Shown one piece after another: positions 16,270 to 24,584 of a stretch of DNA of 41,595 nt (position 1 is the stretch's first letter; the number at the start of each line of letters is the position of its first letter). The notes under the pieces are model-generated. The model searched no databases, was not told the origin of the DNA, and worked only from the letters and a program-made list of their open reading frames with translations. This DNA comes from Acidimicrobiaceae bacterium. Lineage in GTDB: Bacteria > Actinomycetota > Acidimicrobiia > Acidimicrobiales > Ilumatobacteraceae. The position numbers were made by a program, and so were the translations under genes. The stretch lies in NCBI GenBank assembly GCA_024641005.1, contig JAHEDX010000035.1, positions 1 through 41,595 on the forward strand, given 5' to 3'.

Positions 16270-17319
16270 ATGAACACGGTGGATCTGATGATCGATGTGA
16301 CCGAAGCCGCCGGTCTCGGTGAGCAGGCGACGATCGCGCTGACGGTCACATTGCCGGCGCCGGATTCGCTGGGTGCTGATCCGGTGGTCTGTTTCGCCAA
16401 GCCAGGGGGCGGCTATTCGAGGGGGTACTACACCCTGGATCTACCCGGTCCTGGTTCCGGCGCTCAAGCCGATTGGCACGCGGAACGTGGCTGGGTCTTC
16501 GTGTCGGTCGACCATCTGGGCGTGGGCTCCAGCAGCGTCGACCACGACCCCACCAGACTCGACTACACGACCTTGGCGGCGGCCAGCCATGCCGCCGAGG
16601 CCGAGGTGCTGGCGCAGCTCGCGGCCGGAACACTCCTCGACGGTTACCCGCAGATCGAGAACCCGCTCAAGATCGGCATTGGCCAATCGATGGGCGGATG
16701 CATGACCGTCATCCAGCAAGGTCGCTACCGCTGCTACGACGGCATCGGTGTGCTCGGCTACAGCGCCGTGCACACGCACCCTCCGGTCAAGCCGGGCGAG
16801 GAACCGATCGTGGCTACCTGGCTGCCACGCGACACGCTGCTGACCGAACCGATGGTGATGGTCAACCTGCCGGAATACATGGCCGCCCAGCGCCAGACGT
16901 TCGACGAGAGCGAGATCATCGACAACGGCATGGCGATGGCATGGGGATTCTTCTACGACGACGTCGCCATCGAACTCCAACGGCGCGATCTCATCGACTT
17001 CCCGACCCGCAACGGCGACGTGGCGCCGTGGGCGTCGGCGACGCTCCCGATGGCGGTCGCCGCCTCATGCCTCACTCCGGGTGCGATCGCTCCGGAAGCG
17101 GCCGCCGTCACCGTGCCGGTGCTCGCAGCGTTCGGTGAACGAGACACGTGTGCCGACCCGAAGGGCGAGCCCCGGGCCTACCTCTCGGCGACCTCGGTCG
17201 ATCTCTTCATCTGCCAGCGGATGGGTCACATGCACAACTTCGCGAGCACCCGCGAGCTCATCTGGCAGCGCATCGAAACATGGTCCCACTGGGTACGCGC
17301 TGTGAAGTCGACACCCTGA
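16270..17319 (+). CDS. Alpha/beta hydrolase-like protein (349 aa)
   Basis: A larger alpha/beta-hydrolase protein with a beta-strand-rich N-terminal region (TIALTVTLPAP), the loop FAKPGGGYSRGYY, and nucleophile elbow GIGQSMGG (Ser140). The Asp in FGERDTC and the His in MGHMHNF fit the rest of a catalytic triad. The ATG at 16270 follows GGGAGGGGAAG. The 103-base gap upstream holds no consensus operator. No palindrome follows it; it converges on the SDR gene across 103 bases in which I see no gene or clear signal. Confidence 0.8.
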   Translation: MNTVDLMIDVTEAAGLGEQATIALTVTLPAPDSLGADPVVCFAKPGGGYSRGYYTLDLPGPGSGAQADWHAERGWVFVSVDHLGVGSSSVDHDPTRLDYTTLAAASHAAEAEVLAQLAAGTLLDGYPQIENPLKIGIGQSMGGCMTVIQQGRYRCYDGIGVLGYSAVHTHPPVKPGEEPIVATWLPRDTLLTEPMVMVNLPEYMAAQRQTFDESEIIDNGMAMAWGFFYDDVAIELQRRDLIDFPTRNGDVAPWASATLPMAVAASCLTPGAIAPEAAAVTVPVLAAFGERDTCADPKGEPRAYLSATSVDLFICQRMGHMHNFASTRELIWQRIETWSHWVRAVKSTP

Positions 17320-17422
17320 GCGCGACGCCCGAAGCGACACCCACGACCGGCCGGCCGAACGTTGGACGCGTGACGCAGATCGGTGACGACACATTGGCGG
17401 AGCAGCGTTCGCGTACGCGAAC

Positions 17423-18259
17423 TCAGACCCACCGGCTGGTCATCGCGAGCAGGCGCTCTCCGGTCATGTCCTTCAGCTTCTGGCCGACCATTCGCTGCAC
17501 CAGTTCGCTCGTCTGATAGCGCAGTTTCGGGTCGTCCTCCGTTGCGATGCCCCACAGGAACTCGGCGATCTCCTCGTTCGTCTGGGCAGCATCGAAGGCC
17601 CCGTCCTGTACGGCCTGGAATCTGCCTCGCGGGCCTGCGTACGGACCCTCGCTCGACTGCTGCTGTGGCCCGCGCGACTTGTCGACGAACACACCGGCGA
17701 CCGGACCGGGTTCGATGACTGAGACGTGCACACCGAACTGGGCTGCGACCGGGGCGAATGACTCGAGCAGGCCCTCGAGCCCGAACTTCGACATGCAATA
17801 GGCGTCGTTGAACGGTTGACCGATCGCGCCGGCAACGCTCGACACGGCGATCAGCCTGCCACTCCCCTTGCTTCGCCAACCGGGCATCGCTGCGTGCAAC
17901 AGCCGAACGACACCCAAGACGTTCGTCTCGAACGAGGCCCGGAAGTCAGCGATCGAGAGCTCTTCGGTCGTGCCGTCGATGCCGATCCCGGCATTGCTGA
18001 TGACGACATCGATGCCGTCGTGATCGGAGATGATGGCGGCGACGCCGTTGGCGACCGAGTCGTCGTCGGCGACGTCGAGCACGCGTATGTCGGCACTTGC
18101 ACCGGCATCGTGGAGCGCGACGTGCAACGGTGCTGATCGATCGAGGTCGCGCATCGTCGCGACCACGTCACAGCCCTGCCGGGCAAACTTGACAGCAGCG
18201 GCGAGGCCAATGCCGCTCGAGCATCCGGTGATCAACACGGTGGTCGACGCGGGTGTCAT
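17423..18259 (-). CDS. Short-chain dehydrogenase/reductase (278 aa)
   Basis: A classical SDR resembling retinol/17-beta-hydroxysteroid dehydrogenase-type proteins in the C-terminal substrate loop (EPGPVAGVFVDKSRG). Cofactor motif TGCSSGIG, NAG motif near residue 89, Ser140/141, Tyr154 and Lys158 (YCMSK) are complete. The ATG at 18259 has AAGGAGG eight bases upstream and lies two bases after the stop of the thioesterase, so the two genes form a transcript starting near 19098. The substrate is not determinable. Confidence 0.9.
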   Translation of the reverse strand: MTPASTTVLITGCSSGIGLAAAVKFARQGCDVVATMRDLDRSAPLHVALHDAGASADIRVLDVADDDSVANGVAAIISDHDGIDVVISNAGIGIDGTTEELSIADFRASFETNVLGVVRLLHAAMPGWRSKGSGRLIAVSSVAGAIGQPFNDAYCMSKFGLEGLLESFAPVAAQFGVHVSVIEPGPVAGVFVDKSRGPQQQSSEGPYAGPRGRFQAVQDGAFDAAQTNEEIAEFLWGIATEDDPKLRYQTSELVQRMVGQKLKDMTGERLLAMTSRWV

Positions 18260-18261
18260 CT

Positions 18262-19098
18262 TCACTCCTCCTTGGGCGGTCGCAGCAGCATTTCTTGGGC
18301 CACCATGGCGACCAGATTGCCGTCGAGGTCGTGGGCGGTGCCGGTGTAGAGACCGCGATGGGCGCCGACCTTGGCGGGCTTGCAGTCGTACACGACCCAG
18401 TCGTCGGCGCGACTGGGATGGTGAAACCACAACGCATGGTCGATACTCGGCCCGCCGGGCGGCACACCGTCCATGGCGAGGTCGCCGAACCCTGCAGTCA
18501 CGTCCGAAGCGAAGGCGTGCATACAGGCGTGCACGATCGGGTCATCGGGGAGAGGGACGTTGACCCGGATCCAGGCGCGATCGACCGACATAGGTCGCGG
18601 CCGCTGCTCACCTGCGGCGGGCGGCACATGGATGTCGAGGATGGGGCACCACGTCCACGCCAACGGCGGAGACTCCATCGGTCCTCGCAGCCCCACCGCC
18701 GGCGGCTGGACGTACTCGGGGCCGTCGATCGGAACGCTGAACGAGCAGGCCATCTCCCAGATCACCTCACCACCCTGCATCGCAGCGACTCTGCGAGCCG
18801 ACAACGAACGTCCGTCACGATCGCGGTCGACCATGAAGATCACCGGCTTGGTGTGATCACCGCGGCGCAAGAAATAGCCGTGGAGGGAGTGAGGCGTCCG
18901 ATCGTCGGCGACGGTGTGGGAAGCGGCCCGCAGCGCGAGTGCAGCGACCTCACCGCCGTACAAGCTGGTGCGATCGGACGGCCAGATGCCGGGAACGCCG
19001 CGATAGATATCGCGGTCGATCTGTTCGAGCTCGAGAAATGCCAGCAACTCATCGGCGGAGTGGGCAGCCCACAACGGATGCCTTGCCTGATCGGTCAC
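18262..19098 (-). CDS. Acyl-CoA thioesterase, TesB / double hot-dog family (278 aa)
   Basis: A double hot-dog thioesterase that hydrolyses acyl-CoA to acid plus CoA. The segment HSLHGYFLRRGD matches the HSLHxYFLRPGD signature of TesB, and the C-terminal domain includes ALWFHHPSRADDW and LYTGTAHDLDGNLVAMV. It could release CoA from dead-end intermediates. It heads a minus-strand pair with the SDR and diverges from the amidohydrolase at 19215; operator site 6 lies in the 116-base gap, and no strong ribosome-binding site is visible upstream. Confidence 0.9.
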   Translation of the reverse strand: MTDQARHPLWAAHSADELLAFLELEQIDRDIYRGVPGIWPSDRTSLYGGEVAALALRAASHTVADDRTPHSLHGYFLRRGDHTKPVIFMVDRDRDGRSLSARRVAAMQGGEVIWEMACSFSVPIDGPEYVQPPAVGLRGPMESPPLAWTWCPILDIHVPPAAGEQRPRPMSVDRAWIRVNVPLPDDPIVHACMHAFASDVTAGFGDLAMDGVPPGGPSIDHALWFHHPSRADDWVVYDCKPAKVGAHRGLYTGTAHDLDGNLVAMVAQEMLLRPPKEE

Positions 19099-19159
19099 CG
19101 TGCGATCCTGTCAGCGCCGACGCCGGTGATCATGATCAGAACTCGACACCACATCGATT

Positions 19160-19173
19160 TGACGATAGTGTCA
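19160..19173. promoter_or_regulatory. Operator site 6, TGACGATAGTGTCA
   Basis: Matches the consensus and stands between the divergent thioesterase and amidohydrolase genes. A TANNNT sequence (TAGTGT, 19166-19171) lies inside it and could be the -10 of the amidohydrolase promoter, giving a leader of about 35 bases with GGAGG before the ATG at 19215. Confidence 0.7.
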
Positions 19174-19214
19174 AGTCACGCGAATCGTCGCACGCAGCAT
19201 GTGGAGGAACACCG

Positions 19215-20423
19215 ATGACGACCCTGGAAGCCGACCGGACCGCCAGCGATCCTGACGTCGACTACCCGATCTACGACGCCGACCAGCACTACTACGAAGC
19301 GGCCGACTGCCTGACCAGGTTCCTCGAGCCGCAGTACAAGAGCGTCGTCAAGTGGGCCGACGTCGGCGGCCGCACGACCGTCATCATCCACGGCAAGCAG
19401 CTGATGGTTGTCCCCAACCCCACCTACGATCCGGTCGGCGCCCCCGGCTCGCTCGAGGTCTACTTCCGGGCCCAGAACCAGGGGGCCATGGAGCTGCGCG
19501 ACATCGTCAAGATGCAGCCGATCCAGCCCGAGTACCGCGACCGCGCCGCCCGCATCGCACGTCTCGACGAGCAGGGGGTCGAGCAGACGTGGATGATCCC
19601 GAGCCTCGGCCTGGGCATCGAGGAGATGCTGCAGGAAGACCCCGAGTCGGCAATCGCAATCTTCCGGGCCTACAACCGCTGGCTCGAGGACGACTGGGGG
19701 TACGACCGCGACGGTCGGATTCTGACGGGCCCGATGCTGACGCTGATCGACGCCGAGGCCGCCGAGGCCGAGCTCGATCGCGTGATGGAGATCGGCACCA
19801 AGATGGTGATCATGAAGGCCGGTCCGGTGGCCAGCCCGCACGGTCGGCCGCCCTCGCCCGCCGACCCCAAGTTCGACCGGATCTGGGCGAAGCTGGCCGA
19901 GGCGGGCATCGTCGTCGCCATTCACGCCGGCGATGCGGGCTATACCAAATATCTCTCTGACTGGGGCGAGAGCCCGCGCTACACCGGGCTCAAGTCGACG
20001 CCGCTCACCGAGGTGTTGTCGGTCGCGATCGAGCGTCCGATCTTCGACATGATGGCGGCGATGATCTGCCACGGCCTGTTCGACCGGCACCCGAAGCTGA
20101 AAGTCGCCACGCTCGAACTCGGCGCTGCATGGGTGCCCGAGCTGCATCGTCGCCTGCGGGTCACCTACGGCAAGACGCCGCAACTGTTCGGCCGCGACCC
20201 GGTCGAGTCGTTCCGTGAGCACGTGTGGGTCGCCCCCTTCTACGAGGACACCATCACCACCTTGCGCGACATCCACGGCGCCGATCGGATCCTGCTCGGT
20301 TCCGACTGGCCACACCCCGAGGGTCTCGCCTCACCTCGCAAGTGGATCGGCGACTTCGTCGACCTCGGCGAGGCCGACATGCGCAAAGCCCTCCGCGACA
20401 ACCAGAAAGCCCTCACCGGCTGA
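19215..20423 (+). CDS. Amidohydrolase family protein, ACMSD-like TIM barrel (402 aa)
   Basis: A metal-dependent amidohydrolase-2 family protein (decarboxylase/hydrolase relatives of ACMSD). It begins with a metal-type segment YDADQHYYE, contains VVAIHAGDAGY and the C-terminal ILLGSDWPHPEGL, whose Asp is the usual metal/catalytic residue. Family members decarboxylate or hydrolyse aromatic and alicyclic acids. ATG at 19215 has GGAGG upstream. It shares operator site 6 with the thioesterase gene and is similar in layout to the amidohydrolase at 28010. A palindrome copy starts one base after the stop. Confidence 0.87.
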   Translation: MTTLEADRTASDPDVDYPIYDADQHYYEAADCLTRFLEPQYKSVVKWADVGGRTTVIIHGKQLMVVPNPTYDPVGAPGSLEVYFRAQNQGAMELRDIVKMQPIQPEYRDRAARIARLDEQGVEQTWMIPSLGLGIEEMLQEDPESAIAIFRAYNRWLEDDWGYDRDGRILTGPMLTLIDAEAAEAELDRVMEIGTKMVIMKAGPVASPHGRPPSPADPKFDRIWAKLAEAGIVVAIHAGDAGYTKYLSDWGESPRYTGLKSTPLTEVLSVAIERPIFDMMAAMICHGLFDRHPKLKVATLELGAAWVPELHRRLRVTYGKTPQLFGRDPVESFREHVWVAPFYEDTITTLRDIHGADRILLGSDWPHPEGLASPRKWIGDFVDLGEADMRKALRDNQKALTG

Positions 20424-20424
20424 G

Positions 20425-20453
20425 TTACGAAACGTGCCAGGCACGTTTCGTAA
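20425..20453. repeat. Dispersed palindrome copy R6 (29 bp, centre A20439)
   Basis: A perfect minimal copy between the convergent amidohydrolase (stop ends 20423) and LLM gene (stop at 20463), one base after the first stop and nine before the second. Nothing else fills the gap, so it would be the only structured element able to separate the two transcripts. Confidence 0.95.
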
Positions 20454-20462
20454 GTCCTTTCG

Positions 20463-21383
20463 TCACTGGGTGGCGATGATCTCGCCGCCGAACCATTCGA
20501 GCGTTTCGATCGACGCCTGCGGGTCGTCCCCGCACAGGTTGAAGGCGATCCAGTCGGTGCCGATCTCGGTCAGGCGTCCGATCTGGTCCCGCATGTGGTC
20601 GGCATCGAGCCCCTTCCGGACATCGAGCATCGGCCACACGCCGGTGTTGATGATCTCGAGCGTCGCGGGATCGCGTCCGATCGCGGCGCATCGGGCGCGG
20701 ACATCACCAACCCGTTCGGCGAAGGCGTCGAGGGTCGGGATCGGCACCGTTCGCAACGTGCCGATCCGGTCCTCACCGATCATCATGCCGAGCCACCCCT
20801 GCCCCTCACGCACGACCCAGTCCGTGGCCCAGGCCGTGTTGGCGTGCAGCCAGAGCGGGGGGTGCGGACGTTGCAGCGCGGCCGGCACCGACCGCACACC
20901 ACGTGCCGAATAGCCGAAGCCGTCCGTCGTGACATCCTCGCCGGCCCACACCTGCTTGCACACCGACATCGCCTCCTCGAAACGCTGGCGACGGTTGTTC
21001 GGGTCGACGCCGAGGGCATGAAACTCTGACTTCAGGTAGCCGGTGCCCAAGCCGAGCGTCACGCGCCCGGCACTGAGATGGTCAAGGGTGGCCACCTGGT
21101 GAGCGGTGATGAACGGGTTTCGATAGGTCGGCAGCAACACATAGGTCAGCAACCGGATCCTCGACGTGACGGCAGCGCAGAATCCGAGCGAGGTGAACAG
21201 ATCGGCCACGCCCTCCCCACCCGACTCGACCCACCGGTTCGACGGTGCCGGATGATCGGTGAACGAGATGGCATCGAAACCGAGCCGCTCGGCACTGGTC
21301 GCCCACCGCGTCACCTCGCTCGGCGAGATGATCGCCGGCGTCCAGCGCGAATCCCCGATTCCGTGTTGCACTGCGAACTTCAT
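20463..21383 (-). CDS. LLM-class flavin-dependent oxidoreductase, probably F420-type (306 aa)
   Basis: A luciferase-like TIM-barrel oxidoreductase (AERLGFDAISFTDHPAPS, TYVLLPTYRNPF, LDHLSAGRVTLGLGTGYLKSE, QRPHPPLWLHANT). The layout fits TIGR03619-type F420-dependent enzymes. The ATG at 21383 is favoured because the family start MKFAVQHG lies there and GGAGAGGG stands a little upstream; the longer frame covers the divergent NTF2-like gene. It is separated from that gene by 33 bases, too little for a spaced promoter pair, and no consensus operator is seen. Confidence 0.88.
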   Translation of the reverse strand: MKFAVQHGIGDSRWTPAIISPSEVTRWATSAERLGFDAISFTDHPAPSNRWVESGGEGVADLFTSLGFCAAVTSRIRLLTYVLLPTYRNPFITAHQVATLDHLSAGRVTLGLGTGYLKSEFHALGVDPNNRRQRFEEAMSVCKQVWAGEDVTTDGFGYSARGVRSVPAALQRPHPPLWLHANTAWATDWVVREGQGWLGMMIGEDRIGTLRTVPIPTLDAFAERVGDVRARCAAIGRDPATLEIINTGVWPMLDVRKGLDADHMRDQIGRLTEIGTDWIAFNLCGDDPQASIETLEWFGGEIIATQ

Positions 21384-21416
21384 GTCCTGCCCTCTCCTGT
21401 GGCAACGTGATCGACC

Positions 21417-21806
21417 ATGACCGGTCAGCTCTCCGACGACGACAAACTGGCGATCGCCGAACGGTTCGCCGCAGCGAGCCGCCAGAACGATGGCGCGGCG
21501 TACGCCGCGCTGTGCGCCCCTGGTGCCGTGACCTGGCACAACTTCGACGGGCTCGAGGTCGGCACCGAGCAGACGGTGAGAACCGTGGCGTGGCTGCACC
21601 GCACCGTTCCGAACTTGGCCTGGACGGACATGGCGTTGTATCCGACGCCGACGGGCTTCGTCTCACAGACGGTCATGACCGGAACCGCCCCCGGCGGCGA
21701 ACTGCGAGTCCACTCGTGCGTGATCGTGACGCTCGACGACGAGGGGCTTGTGAGTCGGGTCGAGGAGTACCTGGACCCGACTCAGACGGCGGTGTTGAGC
21801 GGCTGA
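21417..21806 (+). CDS. SnoaL/NTF2-like protein (129 aa)
   Basis: A small NTF2-fold protein (IAERFAAASRQNDGAAYAALCAPGAVTWHNFDG and a C-terminal segment SRVEEYLDPTQ). The layout is that of SnoaL-like proteins. The ATG at 21417 has no clear Shine-Dalgarno sequence, so a leaderless start is possible, but I cannot see a convincing -10. It converges, with a 14-base gap, on the quinone oxidoreductase gene. No function can be assigned. Confidence 0.82.
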   Translation: MTGQLSDDDKLAIAERFAAASRQNDGAAYAALCAPGAVTWHNFDGLEVGTEQTVRTVAWLHRTVPNLAWTDMALYPTPTGFVSQTVMTGTAPGGELRVHSCVIVTLDDEGLVSRVEEYLDPTQTAVLSG

Positions 21807-21820
21807 TCCCTGCCGACACC

Positions 21821-22798
21821 TCACCCACCTGCCCTCAGCAGCACCTTGCCGGTCGAGCGGCGTTCCGCGACCGAGGCGAGTGCTGCGGCGACGTCGGCGA
21901 GCGGGTGCACGGCCGAGATATGCGGATCGATCCGCCCCGAGGCGAGCAGTTCCAGCAGCTCACGCTCGTCGCGGGCTGCCAACTCGGGTTCGAACTGGGA
22001 GAAGGTGCGGATCTCGAAACCCTTCACGACGCATCCCTTCAACAGCACGAGATTGAGAGGGATCCGCGGGATCTCGCCGGACGCGAAGCCGATCGTGACG
22101 AACCGCCCTTTCCAGCGCAGCGCACGCAATGCCTGTTCCGCGAGTGGCCCGCCGACCGGGTCGAGCACGACGTCGATCCCATCGGGGAACCGGTCTCGGA
22201 GCGAGTCGCGCAGGTCCTCCCGCTCGTAGTTGATCAGGTGTGAGGCGCCCCGATCGCCGCACAGCCCCAACTTGTCGTCGGTCGAGGCTGCGGCGATCAC
22301 CTCGGCGCCGAGTACGGCCGCCAACTCGACCGCCGCCAGCCCGACCCCTCCGGCGGCGCCGAGCACGAGTACACGTTCGCTCTCGCTCACGTCGGCGACC
22401 GAACGGATCGCGTGATACGCCGTGGCATGTGCTACCCAGAAACCGGCGGCAGCGTCGAGCGCCACGTCGTCGGGCACCTTCCTGACGGCCCCCACCGGAA
22501 CCACGACCCGCTCCGCGTAGGCGCCGGTCATCGCCGCCCCGAACACGTGGTCGCCGACCGCCACCTTGTCGACACCAGCACCGACCGCCGCGACCACCCC
22601 CGAGAACTCGCTCCCTGGCACGAACGGAGTCGGCACCGAGACCTGGTACCGATTGTCGATGATCAGCACATCGGGATAGTTGACGGCCGCGTACGCGATC
22701 TCGACGACGACCTGCCCAGGACGCGCCACCGGATCGGGAAGTTCGATCACGTCCAACGATTCAGGCGGCCCGTACCGGTTGCAGACGACAGCTCTCAT
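21821..22798 (-). CDS. Zinc-independent NADPH:quinone oxidoreductase / medium-chain dehydrogenase family (325 aa)
   Basis: A medium-chain dehydrogenase/reductase of the quinone-oxidoreductase type: GroES-like N-terminus (VICNRYGPPESLDVIELPD-like start), VPGSEFSGVVAAVG near residue 62, Rossmann motif LGAAGGVGLAAVELA near 147, and DVVLDPVGG near 212. The usual catalytic zinc Cys/His ligands are absent. Likely reduces enones or quinones with NADPH. The ATG at 22798 diverges from the crotonase at 22868 with operator site 7 between them. Confidence 0.9.
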   Translation of the reverse strand: MRAVVCNRYGPPESLDVIELPDPVARPGQVVVEIAYAAVNYPDVLIIDNRYQVSVPTPFVPGSEFSGVVAAVGAGVDKVAVGDHVFGAAMTGAYAERVVVPVGAVRKVPDDVALDAAAGFWVAHATAYHAIRSVADVSESERVLVLGAAGGVGLAAVELAAVLGAEVIAAASTDDKLGLCGDRGASHLINYEREDLRDSLRDRFPDGIDVVLDPVGGPLAEQALRALRWKGRFVTIGFASGEIPRIPLNLVLLKGCVVKGFEIRTFSQFEPELAARDERELLELLASGRIDPHISAVHPLADVAAALASVAERRSTGKVLLRAGG

Positions 22799-22862
22799 GT
22801 TGTCCCCGATCCTCCCTCACCGTAGAACTCGCCCGTCGGGGTCGTTCCCGTGGCACAGTAGT

Positions 22863-22876
22863 TGACGATGACGTCA
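22863..22876. promoter_or_regulatory. Operator site 7 overlapping the crotonase start, TGACGATGACGTCA
   Basis: Matches the consensus and covers the ATG at 22868, so the operator lies over the start codon. Unlike the other sites no clean TANNNT sits seven bases before the start; the promoter may be shared with the divergent quinone oxidoreductase gene. Confidence 0.65.
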
Positions 22877-23740
22877 ACTGGCCCCACCGCACCCGATCCC
22901 ACTTCTCCCCTCACCGAGTATCCCGAGTCAGACGAGTTGCTTCGGGAACTCGACGACCACGGAGTCTTGTTACTCACCCTCAATCGGCCCGAGCGCAACA
23001 ACGCTTGGACCTACACCCTCGAGGACGCATACTTCGGCACGCTGCTCGCCGCTGCCAACGACCGAGCCGTTCGGGCAATCGTGGTCACGGGAGCCGGCAG
23101 GTCGTTCTGTCCGGGTATGGACCTCCAGATCCTCGAGCAGTCGGCCAAGCACGGCCAGACGTCAGGGATGCATCGTCGCTGGCCGATGACCACGGCCCGG
23201 CAGGTGCCCAAACCGGTGATCGGCGCCATCAACGGGGCGTGCGCCGGGATCGGTTTCATCCACCTCGCCAGTTGCGACATCGCGTTCGCATCGAGCGCCG
23301 CCAAATTCACCACCTCGTTCGCCCGGCGCGGTCTGCCCGCCGAGAACTCGCTGTCGTGGATCCTCCCTCGCCTCGTCGGCACCGCCGACGCCATGGACCT
23401 GCTGCTCTCGGCACGCGTCGTGCTGGCTGACGAGGCCGAACAGTTGGGTCTCGTCAGCAAGGTGCTCGAGCCCGACGAGCTGCTCCCCCACGCGCTCGCC
23501 TATGCCCGCGACCTGGCCGACAACTGCTCACCGACGTCGATGGCCCACATCAAGCGTCAGGTCCTCGACGACTGGGAGCGCTCCGCCGAAGAATCTCGCC
23601 TGCGGGCACTCGTGCTGATGTCGGAGATGGGGGTCCACCCCGACTTCAAGGAGGGCGTCATGAGCTTCCAGGAGAAGCGGCCCGCCCAGTTCGCCGGCCT
23701 CGACGCTCACCTCCACATCCCCAAAGCCGTCAACCGCTGA
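22868..23740 (+). CDS. Enoyl-CoA hydratase/isomerase family protein (290 aa)
   Basis: A crotonase closely similar to that at 2513. It has TLNRPERNNAW near residue 37, oxyanion motifs FCPGMD (near 80) and NGACAGIGF (near 122), and candidate catalytic Glu159 in RGLPAENSLSW followed by LPRLVG. An extra N-terminal stretch of about 30 residues, rich in Pro and Thr, precedes the fold. The start is uncertain: ATG at 22868 or TTG at 22862, neither with a Shine-Dalgarno sequence, both covered by operator site 7. A degenerate palindrome lies three bases after the stop. Confidence 0.87.
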   Translation: MTSTGPTAPDPTSPLTEYPESDELLRELDDHGVLLLTLNRPERNNAWTYTLEDAYFGTLLAAANDRAVRAIVVTGAGRSFCPGMDLQILEQSAKHGQTSGMHRRWPMTTARQVPKPVIGAINGACAGIGFIHLASCDIAFASSAAKFTTSFARRGLPAENSLSWILPRLVGTADAMDLLLSARVVLADEAEQLGLVSKVLEPDELLPHALAYARDLADNCSPTSMAHIKRQVLDDWERSAEESRLRALVLMSEMGVHPDFKEGVMSFQEKRPAQFAGLDAHLHIPKAVNR

Positions 23741-23743
23741 AAC

Positions 23744-23772
23744 TCGCGAAACGTGCCAGGCACCTTTCGTAA
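23744..23772. repeat. Degenerate dispersed palindrome copy R7 (centre A23758)
   Basis: A decayed copy: the left arm begins TCGCG instead of TTACG and the right arm has one G-to-C change (GGCACC). It begins three bases after the crotonase stop and runs up to the hot-dog gene. The left-end TCGCG variant also occurs in copy R9a. Confidence 0.85.
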
Positions 23773-23809
23773 CTTTGCGGAGCGCCACATCGTCAGCCAC
23801 GGCCTGGGC

Positions 23810-24535
23810 ATGATGCAGTATCCCGTCGGCACGTGCCCGTCATCCGACATGGGCGACCACATCATGGGTGTCGTTGCGCTCGCCTGGTGTACCGACGACG
23901 CCGCGGCCAGGTGGGGCGAGTCGTGGGCACGACACGGATCGATCGAGATGCGGTTCCGATCACACCTCACGGCGGGGCTCGACCTGATGATCGCCACGAA
24001 CGAACGCGCCGACCTCATCGCCGTCGAGGTCATCGATGGTGCGGGCACTGTCTACGCCACGGGCACCCTGGGCCCAGGTCCGACCACACCGATCGCCCCG
24101 AGCGGAAGTCCGCCGAGCACCCCTCACCCCGTGCCTCCTCGCGACGAGCTGCTCGACGGGTACGAGTTACATCCGATCGACTTCGATCACGTCGCCGAAC
24201 GCGACCTCCTCCTCGCCTGCCATCTCACCCACGGCGCGCTGTGGGCTGAACGAGGGTGGGCTCACCCGGGGTGGCTCGCCAGCGCCGCCAACGCGATCGT
24301 GCGCCACAACGTCAACTTCGAGGACGGCGGCTATTGGATGCACGCCGGCGTCACGGTCGACCTTCACCAGCCGGTTGCGGACGGCGCCCATCTGACCGCC
24401 CGCGGACGGGTGACCGAGCTGTTCCAACGCGCCACACATCGATTCATGGTGTGCGAGGTGTCGATCGAGTCCGACGGCACACCGGCGGCGTCGATCCGAT
24501 CGACCTCGGTCTACGGAGCAGCAACAGCACCCTGA
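23810..24535 (+). CDS. Hot-dog-like protein, thioesterase/dehydratase-type (start uncertain)
   Basis: A protein resembling two hot-dog-like halves: an N-terminal part (MGVVALAWCTDDAAARWGESWARHG, then EMRFRSHLTAGLDL) and a C-terminal part (HNVNFEDGGYWMHAGVTVDLHQPV). MaoC-like dehydratases and thioesterases have such folds, but no catalytic motif is decisive, so the function is open. The start is doubtful. The ATG at 23810 has no ribosome-binding site. A GTG at 23753 lies inside palindrome R7. A GGAG sits six bases before an in-frame ATC at 23789, where a natural start would be expected. A mutated or non-canonical start is therefore possible. Confidence 0.65.
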   Translation: MMQYPVGTCPSSDMGDHIMGVVALAWCTDDAAARWGESWARHGSIEMRFRSHLTAGLDLMIATNERADLIAVEVIDGAGTVYATGTLGPGPTTPIAPSGSPPSTPHPVPPRDELLDGYELHPIDFDHVAERDLLLACHLTHGALWAERGWAHPGWLASAANAIVRHNVNFEDGGYWMHAGVTVDLHQPVADGAHLTARGRVTELFQRATHRFMVCEVSIESDGTPAASIRSTSVYGAATAP

Positions 24536-24584
24536 CTTACGAAACGGACTTACGAAACGTGCCTGGCACGTTTCGTAAGTCAGG
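24531..24584. repeat. Dispersed palindrome copy R8 with duplicated arm (centre T24564)
   Basis: A perfect 35-base copy (24547-24581, arms extended by GAC/GTC) preceded by an additional half-arm, GACTTACGAAACG at 24534-24546. The sequence 24531-24546 is also exactly complementary to 24569-24584, so two alternative hairpins are possible. Both convergent stop codons, TGA at 24533-24535 and TCA at 24580-24582, lie within it. Confidence 0.92.
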
